NCBI GenBank assembly: GCA_013821525.1
Contig: JACDGR010000222.1
Location: 1 to 6,100, forward strand
DNA length: 6,100 bases
Source: Actinomycetota bacterium
GTDB lineage: Bacteria; Actinomycetota; Thermoleophilia; Gaiellales; Gaiellaceae
Reading direction: 5' to 3'
The notes beneath the pieces are model-generated. The model did no database searches and was not told where the DNA came from. It saw only the letters and a program-made list of their open reading frames with translations. Within the stretch, counting starts at the first letter, position 1, and each line of letters begins with the position of its first letter. This document shows, piece by piece, positions 1-3,734 of the stretch. Position numbers and translations under genes: made by a program.

Positions 1-481
1 CTACGAGACCGCGCACCGTCCCGATGTCGGGCTGGCGGTCGCTCGCATGGCTGCGCACGTCACCTACGTCTCGGAACAATCGCTGCAGGCCAAGTTCGGC
101 CGGGCCCGCAGCGGTGACACACCCCGCTTCGGCGCCGACTTCGAGGTGGAGCACTACCTCGACCACCAGGGCGAGGCGTTCCTGCAGCGCTTCGATGCGA
201 ACACCTACCTCTATCTGAGCCGGGCGATGGATTACTTCCAACCGCTCGCGCGCCCGGACGCACTGGCGCGCCTCGCCGAGGGCCATACCCGCTACCTGCT
301 CATCTCGTTCGACACCGACTGGCGCTTCCCGACCGCACACACGCTTGCGATCGCCGTGCAACTCGACGCTGCAGGTGCGAGCGTCCAGGCGAGCGAGATC
401 GCCTCGCCGTTCGGTCACGACTCGTTCCTGCTCGAGGTTCCTGCGTACCACGAGGCCGTGCGCACGTTTCTCGCCAGCTGA
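1..481 (+). CDS. metX: Homoserine O-acetyltransferase, C-terminal part (5' truncated by window edge)
   Basis: The first complete codon is at position 2 and the reading frame stays open to TGA at 479-481, giving about 159 residues. It is the C-terminal part of an alpha/beta-hydrolase-fold acyltransferase of the MetX family, which acetylates homoserine with acetyl-CoA in the cytoplasm as the first dedicated step of methionine synthesis. Family-typical stretches are visible: 'HVTYVSEQSLQAKFGR', 'FEVEHYLDHQGEAFLQRFDANTYLYLSRAMDY', then 'SFDTDWRFPT' with the catalytic Asp (codon 317-319) and 'GHDSFLLEV' with the catalytic His (codon 416-418). The nucleophile Ser lies upstream of the window. Homoserine O-succinyltransferases of the MetX fold cannot be excluded from the C-terminus alone, but the fit to actinobacterial acetyltransferases is good. 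The ATG at 47 is internal, because conserved sequence continues before it. An intrinsic terminator follows 53 bases downstream. Confidence 0.9.
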   Translation, partial: YETAHRPDVGLAVARMAAHVTYVSEQSLQAKFGRARSGDTPRFGADFEVEHYLDHQGEAFLQRFDANTYLYLSRAMDYFQPLARPDALARLAEGHTRYLLISFDTDWRFPTAHTLAIAVQLDAAGASVQASEIASPFGHDSFLLEVPAYHEAVRTFLAS

Positions 482-488
482 CCTTCGC

Positions 489-494
489 TACACT
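489..494 (+). promoter_or_regulatory. Possible -10 element (TACACT) ahead of the response-regulator pair
   Basis: TACACT lies just after the metX stop codon and matches the sigma70 -10 consensus at 4 of 6 positions. The same hexamer is used in the better-supported thrC-side promoter at 3600-3605. A start of transcription near 501 would place the terminator at 535-562 inside the leader of the response-regulator mRNA. No convincing -35 box is seen at 16-18 bases upstream, so this is a weak call. Confidence 0.22.
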
Positions 495-534
495 GAAATC
501 GGCCGTCGAAGACGCCGGCCACCGGTCATCGGAG

Positions 535-562
535 GCCCTGGGCATGTTGCCTGGGGCTTTTT
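535..562 (+). terminator. Intrinsic terminator or attenuator between metX and the response regulators
   Basis: GCCCTGGGC (535-543) and GCCTGGGGC (549-557) form a 9-bp stem with two G-U wobbles and a 5-base ATGTT loop. A run of five T follows at 558-562, so all parts of a Rho-independent terminator are present. It fits the end of the metX transcript. Only about 30 bases separate it from the next start codon, too few for a full promoter plus ribosome-binding site. Transcripts for the next gene must therefore either read through it or start upstream of it, so it may also act as an attenuator. Confidence 0.8.
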
Positions 563-592
563 CGTGGTGGAGCCAAAAAACGGAGGCGCCCT

Positions 593-1078
593 ATGCAAGA
601 TCAATCACTCGCCCGGATCCTGACAGTCGAGGATGACCCGATCGTCCAGCGCGACCTGCGGCTGATCCTCGAAGACGCCGGGTATCACGTCTCGGGAGCG
701 CGCGATGGCATCGAAGCAGTGGACGAGGCGCGACGGCAACGCCCCGACCTGATCGTGATGGACCTCGGCCTGCCGCGCCTCGACGGAGTTGCGGCCACAG
801 AGCAGATTCTCGAGGAGCGCGACGTCCCGATCGTAGCGCTGTCGGGACGCAACAAGCACGAGCTGCGCGAGCGAGCGGCCGCGGCCGGAGCCGTCAGGCA
901 CCTGGCGAAGCCGTTCAGCGAGACCGAGCTCGTCAGCACCCTCGCCGACGTGCTCGCGGAGCGGCGCCGTGAGCGTGCCGACCGGCACCTGAAGCACACG
1001 GTCGAGTCACTCCAGCGCCTCGGTCGTTCCGAATCGGAAATCGTCGCTGAGCTCCACCGGTCGGCCGAGGGCACGTGA
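593..1078 (+). CDS. Single-domain response regulator with ANTAR-type receiver and a 40-residue tail
   Basis: The 161-residue protein has one receiver (REC) domain over residues 8-122. The phosphorylation site is complete: acidic pair E13/D14, phosphoacceptor D57 in 'IVMDLGLPRLDG', switch S84 and K106 in 'LAKPFSE'. The sequence resembles receivers of AmiR/NasR (ANTAR) transcription antiterminators. After the receiver comes a charged, probably helical tail (about residues 122-161: 'RRRERADRHLKH', then 'LGRSESEIVAELHRSA'). The tail is shorter than a full ANTAR domain and lacks its usual 'RAKGILM' signature, so no RNA- or DNA-binding output is recognised. A GGAGG at 582-586, 6 bases before the ATG, fixes the start. 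The stop overlaps the GTG of the next receiver gene, so the two are translationally coupled. No histidine kinase lies in the window. The role is unknown; phosphorylation-dependent signalling is inferred from the intact site. Confidence 0.85.
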   Translation: MQDQSLARILTVEDDPIVQRDLRLILEDAGYHVSGARDGIEAVDEARRQRPDLIVMDLGLPRLDGVAATEQILEERDVPIVALSGRNKHELRERAAAAGAVRHLAKPFSETELVSTLADVLAERRRERADRHLKHTVESLQRLGRSESEIVAELHRSAEGT

Positions 1079-1491
1079 GTCGACGCCGCATCCTCGTCGC
1101 CGAAGATCAGACGCTGATCCGTCTCGATCTCGAGCGGCTGCTCGATGCGGCGGGCTACGTCGTGTGCGGACTCGCTTGTAACGGCGAGGAAGTAGTGCGG
1201 CTCGCGTCGGAACGGCAACCCGACTTGGCGTTGCTCGACGTCAACATGCCGCCACTCGATGGGTTGGAGGCCGCGCGGCAGATCCTCGCCGAGCGGTCGG
1301 TACCGATCGTGATGCTGACCGCCTACGGCTACGGCGAGGTGATCTCGCGCGCGATCGACGCGGGCGTTGCGGGATTCGTCGTCAAGCCGTTCAAGGAATC
1401 GGAGCTTCTCGAGGCACTCCGCGCCGCGGAGCTTGCACACGCGAGCGCGTCGGGCCTCAGGTCGCTCGTTCGCCGGTGGCCTGACGGCTAG
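1075..1491 (+). CDS. Second single-domain response regulator (ANTAR-type receiver, no output domain)
   Basis: A 138-residue receiver protein. Site residues are E10/D11 in 'ILVAEDQTLIRLDLERLL', phosphoacceptor D55 in 'LALLDVNMPPLDG', switch T82 in 'IVMLTAYGYGE' and K104 in 'FVVKPFKESE'. The 'AEDQTLIRLDL' and 'LDGLEAARQILAERSVPIVMLTA' stretches are typical of receivers attached to ANTAR domains. Here the chain ends about 20 residues after the last receiver helix, so no RNA-binding domain follows. The start is GTG at 1075, which overlaps the preceding TGA as GTGA and has GAGGG at 1067-1071 as ribosome-binding site. It is a diverged tandem paralogue of the gene before it. The product probably works by protein-protein contact, for instance phosphotransfer or competition, but the partner is not in view. 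The end at 1491 is followed by non-coding DNA, so truncation from a longer ANTAR protein is possible. Confidence 0.83.
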   Translation: MSRRRILVAEDQTLIRLDLERLLDAAGYVVCGLACNGEEVVRLASERQPDLALLDVNMPPLDGLEAARQILAERSVPIVMLTAYGYGEVISRAIDAGVAGFVVKPFKESELLEALRAAELAHASASGLRSLVRRWPDG

Positions 1492-1501
1492 CCTGGCGAC
1501 C

Positions 1502-1524
1502 ATTACTATCTTTTTGATAGTATT
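1502..1524. promoter_or_regulatory. AT-rich perfect palindrome, possible operator
   Basis: TACTATC (1504-1510) and GATAGTA (1516-1522) are perfect inverted arms of 7 bases around five T residues, and A1502/T1524 could pair beyond a mismatch. The block is almost pure A/T in a G+C-rich region, 10 bases after the second receiver's stop codon. The size and symmetry suit a dimeric repressor site. As RNA it would make only a weak hairpin, with no T-run after it. No regulator gene or promoter is clearly associated, and I do not recognise the motif as belonging to a particular family. Confidence 0.35.
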
Positions 1525-1566
1525 AGGAAGCGTTCGCCTCGACTCTTCGCGGCGGGCCCTGGGGGT

Positions 1567-1606
1567 GAAAAGGGAGCACCCGTCCGGCGACGGGCGCTCC
1601 CTTTTC
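1567..1606. terminator. Bidirectional intrinsic terminator between convergent genes
   Basis: An 18-bp stem joins 1567-1584 to 1589-1606 with a 4-base CGGC loop. The outer part is AAAA/TTTT, so each strand reads as a G+C-rich stem ending in a T-run. It lies between the + strand receiver genes (stop at 1491) and the - strand lysC (stop at 1621-1623, 15 bases away). The single imperfect position (A1578 with C1595) is an A-C mismatch in + strand RNA but a G-U wobble in - strand RNA, so the hairpin is slightly better for lysC transcripts. Confidence 0.88.
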
Positions 1607-1620
1607 GCATTCATCTAGAG

Positions 1621-2100
1621 CTACCCGAGCTGCAGGGCGAACCGCGCGTGCACCGCGTTCACGGCCTGCTCGACCGCGTCCTGGTCGATCACGCACGAGA
1701 TCCGGATCGACGAAGTGGAGATGATCCCGATGTTGATGCCCGCCTCGGCAAGCGCTTCGAACATGTCGGCAGCGACGCCGGGATCGCTCTTCATGCCGGC
1801 GCCGATCAGCGAGACCTTGGCGATGTTCCGATCGGCGTTCACGCCTGCCGCGGAGACGCGGAGCGCAACGGCGTCGAGGATCAGCGTCGCGCGCGCAAGA
1901 TCGTCTTCGGGCAGCGTGAACGAGATGTCCGTATGGCCCTCCTCGGAGACGTTCTGCACGATCATGTCGACGTTGATCCCCGCTTCGGCCAGGGGCCTGA
2001 AGACCGACGCGGCGATCCCGGGCTGGTCAGGCACGCCGAAAACGGTCACTTTCGCCTCGCTCGTGTCGTGTGCGATACCCGAGACGATCGCGTGCTCCAC
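1621..2100 (-). CDS. lysC: Aspartokinase beta subunit from an internal in-frame start (two ACT domains only)
   Basis: Inside lysC, codon 255 is a GTG (2100-2098) preceded by a strong AGGAGG (2111-2106) with a 5-base spacer. This ribosome-binding site is better than the one in front of the full-length start. Initiation here would give a 159-residue protein in the same frame, starting 'VEHAIVSGIAHDTSEAKVTV' (the GTG read as Met) and holding just the two ACT domains. LysC enzymes of Corynebacterium glutamicum and Bacillus subtilis are known to be alpha2-beta2, with the beta subunit made from an internal start of the same gene at the equivalent place. The match in position and length (about 160-170 residues) makes the same arrangement likely. 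It remains an inference from sequence. Confidence 0.62.
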   Translation of the reverse strand: MEHAIVSGIAHDTSEAKVTVFGVPDQPGIAASVFRPLAEAGINVDMIVQNVSEEGHTDISFTLPEDDLARATLILDAVALRVSAAGVNADRNIAKVSLIGAGMKSDPGVAADMFEALAEAGINIGIISTSSIRISCVIDQDAVEQAVNAVHARFALQLG

Positions 2101-2862
2101 TCCAGCCTCCTCTTCGACGACGCGCGTTCCCTCTTCCTCGCCGAAGGAGGATCGCACATGGATGGTGACGCCTGTTCGCCGCGCATACTCCACCGATCGC
2201 AGCATCAGGACTCGCGCGCCGCAAGCGGCGAGGTCGAGCATCTCGTCGTACGAGACGCGTTCGAGCTTGCGTGCTCCAGGTACGAGGCGAGGATCGGCCG
2301 TGTACACGCCGTCGACGTCCGTGTAGATCTCGCAGACCTCGGCGCCGAGCGCGGCGGCGAGCGCAACGGCGGTCGTGTCAGAGCCGCCGCGACCGAGCGT
2401 CGTCACCTCGTGCGCCTGCGAGACGCCCTGGAAGCCGGCAACGATCGGGATCTCACCACGCGCGATCGCAGCCGCAACGCGGTCTGCGCGCATCCCGATG
2501 ATCCGGGCGTTGCCATGGCTGCTGTCGGTCAGGATCCCAGCCTGAGGGCCGGTCAGCGACACGGCGGGCAGCCCCTGGTCGAGGAGCGCCATCGTCAGCA
2601 GCGCGATCGAGATCTGCTCACCGGCCGTCAACAACATGTCGATCTCGCGCGGATGCCGCCCAGCCGAAACCTGGCCCGCCAGATCGAGAAGATCGTCGGT
2701 CGTCCGCCCCATCGCCGAGACGACGACGCAGACCGAGACGCCCTCGCGTGCGGTCGCGGCGACGCGCTGCGCCACGTGCGTGATCCGCTCCGGCGTTGCG
2801 AGCGACGAGCCTCCGTACTTCTGGACGACGAGCGGCGCCGACGCGTCGGGCGCACTGCTCAC
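1621..2862 (-). CDS. lysC: Aspartokinase, monofunctional alpha form with two ACT domains
   Basis: A 413-residue cytoplasmic enzyme that phosphorylates aspartate, the committed step to lysine, threonine, methionine and isoleucine. The kinase domain spans about residues 11-250, with 'VVQKYGGSS' (K15), 'LLTAGEQIS', 'TTLGRGGSDTTAVALAAALGA' (154-174) and 'YTDVDGVYTADPR' (180-192). Two ACT domains follow, about 271-345 ('AKVTVFGVPDQPGIAASVF', 'MIVQNVS', 'TDISF') and 347-413 ('IAKVSLIGAGMKSDPGVAADMF', 'STSSIRISCVI'). These are the effector-binding parts that give lysine/threonine feedback in Corynebacterium-type enzymes, and inhibition is inferred here from their retention. The length fits the family (about 400-420). 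The start is GTG at 2862-2860, overlapping the TGA of the upstream kinase gene as GTGA. There is no good ribosome-binding site of its own, so translation is probably coupled. An internal start for a separate beta subunit is annotated on its own. Confidence 0.95.
   Translation of the reverse strand: MSSAPDASAPLVVQKYGGSSLATPERITHVAQRVAATAREGVSVCVVVSAMGRTTDDLLDLAGQVSAGRHPREIDMLLTAGEQISIALLTMALLDQGLPAVSLTGPQAGILTDSSHGNARIIGMRADRVAAAIARGEIPIVAGFQGVSQAHEVTTLGRGGSDTTAVALAAALGAEVCEIYTDVDGVYTADPRLVPGARKLERVSYDEMLDLAACGARVLMLRSVEYARRTGVTIHVRSSFGEEEGTRVVEEEAGVEHAIVSGIAHDTSEAKVTVFGVPDQPGIAASVFRPLAEAGINVDMIVQNVSEEGHTDISFTLPEDDLARATLILDAVALRVSAAGVNADRNIAKVSLIGAGMKSDPGVAADMFEALAEAGINIGIISTSSIRISCVIDQDAVEQAVNAVHARFALQLG
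2098..2111 (-). promoter_or_regulatory. Internal ribosome-binding site and GTG start in lysC
   Basis: AGGAGG (2111-2106), spacer CTGGA, then GTG (2100-2098), all on the minus strand. The site lies at the junction between kinase and ACT domains, where beta-subunit initiation occurs in known alpha/beta aspartokinases. The underlying codons read Glu-Glu-Ala-Gly-Val, so the motif could in principle be a by-product of an acidic linker. Confidence 0.6.
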
Positions 2863-3527
2863 GCGACGACCAGCGTGCGGCCGACCTCGGCACGCACGCC
2901 TTCACGTGCCGCTGCGACCGCAGCCTGGAGCTTCGGCAGGATCCCGCCGCTGAGCACGTCGTGCAGCCCGGCGATATCCCCTGCAGCGAGCCGCGTCAGG
3001 ACCTCGCCGTCGACGACCACGCCTGCGACGTCGGAGACGAACACGAGCCGGTCTGCACCGAGCGCGATCGCAAGCGCAGCCGCTCCGTCGTCGGCGTTCA
3101 CGTTCAGCGGACCTCGGGCCAGGGGCGCGATCACCGGAACGCAATCGGTCGCAAGCAACGCCCGCAAGCTGTCAGGAACGATCGGACGCAACGTGCCGAC
3201 CCGCCCCAGACCGGGTAGCAGGTCGGCCTCGAGCCCGAGCTCGTCCCCCATCAGGCCTACCGCCCTCGCGCCGATCTGTCTGCACAGCTCCTCATTCTCC
3301 TCCTGGAACGCGCGGCGCACGACCGGCAGCGCCTCCGCGCTCGTCACCCGGCGACCGCCGCTGAACCGCGAGGGGATGCCGGCCCTGTCGAGCGCCGCGG
3401 TGATGCGGCCACCCGCTCCGTGGACGACGCAGGCCTGGTCGCCGAGGGCGACGTGGCGCTCGAGCACGAACGGCTCCTTGGCAAGCGCCGCGCCTCCGCA
3501 TTTGACGACAGTGAGTGTCACCGTCAC
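2859..3527 (-). CDS. argB: Acetylglutamate kinase family protein (ArgB-like, short)
   Basis: A 222-residue amino-acid-kinase-fold protein. The matching family is N-acetylglutamate kinase, which phosphorylates N-acetylglutamate in arginine synthesis. Visible ArgB features are K9 in 'VVKCGG', the glycine loop 'VVHGAGGRI' (35-42), R60 in 'GGRRVTSAEAL', 'LNVNADDGAAALAIALGADRLVFVSDVAGV' (141-170; N142, N144, D146) and K199 in 'GGILPKLQAA'. These correspond to the catalytic lysines, the Asp and the substrate-binding Arg/Asn of E. coli ArgB. It is shorter than usual (about 258-300) because the segment between the first strand and the glycine loop is compressed, and the loop reads GAG instead of GGG. 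It overlaps lysC by 4 bases with no other arg gene in sight, so a different acylated amino acid cannot be excluded. The start is uncertain: GTG at 3527 has no spaced ribosome-binding site, while GTG at 3521 (220 residues) has GAGG 5 bases upstream. Confidence 0.75.
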   Translation of the reverse strand: MTVTLTVVKCGGAALAKEPFVLERHVALGDQACVVHGAGGRITAALDRAGIPSRFSGGRRVTSAEALPVVRRAFQEENEELCRQIGARAVGLMGDELGLEADLLPGLGRVGTLRPIVPDSLRALLATDCVPVIAPLARGPLNVNADDGAAALAIALGADRLVFVSDVAGVVVDGEVLTRLAAGDIAGLHDVLSGGILPKLQAAVAAAREGVRAEVGRTLVVA

Positions 3528-3576
3528 CTCACTTTACATTCTGAAGCGAAGATCGGCCGAGCCCCCACCACCGCGT

Positions 3577-3605
3577 TTGCCCTGCGAACACTTGAGCGGT
3601 ACACT
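3577..3605 (+). promoter_or_regulatory. Candidate sigma70-type promoter for the upstream ORF and thrC
   Basis: TTGCCC (3577-3582) and TACACT (3600-3605) are separated by exactly 17 bases, and each matches consensus at 4 of 6 positions. The expected start, about 7 bases after the -10, is A3612. This is the first base of the ATG of a small ORF, so the transcript would be leaderless for that ORF. The spacing is ideal but the boxes are imperfect. Confidence 0.42.
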
Positions 3606-3611
3606 TTCTCC

Positions 3612-3677
3612 ATGCGCCTCGTGGCCGAGAAGCCGATTTTCCTTCTCATGGTCATCGCCTGCGCACACGCGGCCTAA
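3612..3677 (+). CDS. Short upstream ORF (21 residues), putative leader peptide for thrC
   Basis: ATG at 3612 opens a 21-codon frame ending with TAA at 3675-3677, 57 bases before thrC. The peptide starts 'MRLVAEKP' and continues with a hydrophobic run 'IFLLMVIACAHAA'. Third codon positions are mostly G or C, as in the neighbouring genes. There is no ribosome-binding site in front, but the predicted transcription start falls on its A, so leaderless translation is possible. Its stop codon sits within the 5' arm of the hairpin at 3671-3706, so a ribosome finishing this ORF would open that arm. It has no threonine codon and no run of any one amino acid, so it does not look like a classical amino-acid attenuator peptide. 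The frame is also open further upstream, which weakens the case. No homologue is recognised. Confidence 0.38.
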   Translation: MRLVAEKPIFLLMVIACAHAA

Positions 3678-3724
3678 CCGGACACCTCCGTCCTTCCGGT
3701 TAGGTCAGATCACAAAGACGGGGG
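3671..3724 (+). promoter_or_regulatory. Hairpin and pseudoknot in the thrC leader, candidate translational control RNA
   Basis: Bases 3671-3682 pair with 3695-3706 to make a 12-bp stem with a single G-U wobble and a 12-base loop (3683-3694). The loop begins CACCTCC, the same as the anti-Shine-Dalgarno end of 16S rRNA. CCTCCGTC in the loop (3685-3692) can pair with GACGGGGG (3717-3724) over 8 bases with one wobble. That target is the only G-rich ribosome-binding site before the thrC ATG at 3735. The two helices, joined by an A-rich linker (3707-3716), make an H-type pseudoknot that would block thrC translation. There is no T-run, so it is not a terminator. The dyad could instead be a DNA operator. 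No known riboswitch class is claimed. Confidence 0.5.
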
Positions 3725-3734
3725 CTTCGCCGAC

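Noticed and set aside
535..562. ANTAR-binding dual-hexaloop RNA before the receiver genes
   Set aside because: No pair of six-base loops with A at position 1 and G at position 4 can be drawn. The loops visible are 3, 5 and 5 bases long.
685..1614. A 309-residue minus-strand frame opposite the receiver genes
   Set aside because: It runs through the bidirectional terminator and opposite two intact receiver genes, and has no recognisable domain.
1367..1618. An 83-residue + strand frame with a hydrophobic stretch (LTASLATITIFLIVLGSV) that might be a membrane peptide
   Set aside because: It begins inside the second receiver gene in another frame and its end is the terminator stem. The hydrophobic part comes from the AT-rich palindrome, and there is no ribosome-binding site.
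3527..3545. A promoter for argB-lysC with TGTAAA or TAAAGT as -10 on the minus strand
   Set aside because: AT-rich hexamers exist directly before the start codon, but no acceptable -35 lies at 16-18 bases, so the position of the promoter is left open.
3612..3677. Classical threonine attenuator leader peptide
   Set aside because: No Thr codons and only two Ile codons; no T-run follows the hairpin, so transcription attenuation of the thr-operon type is not supported.
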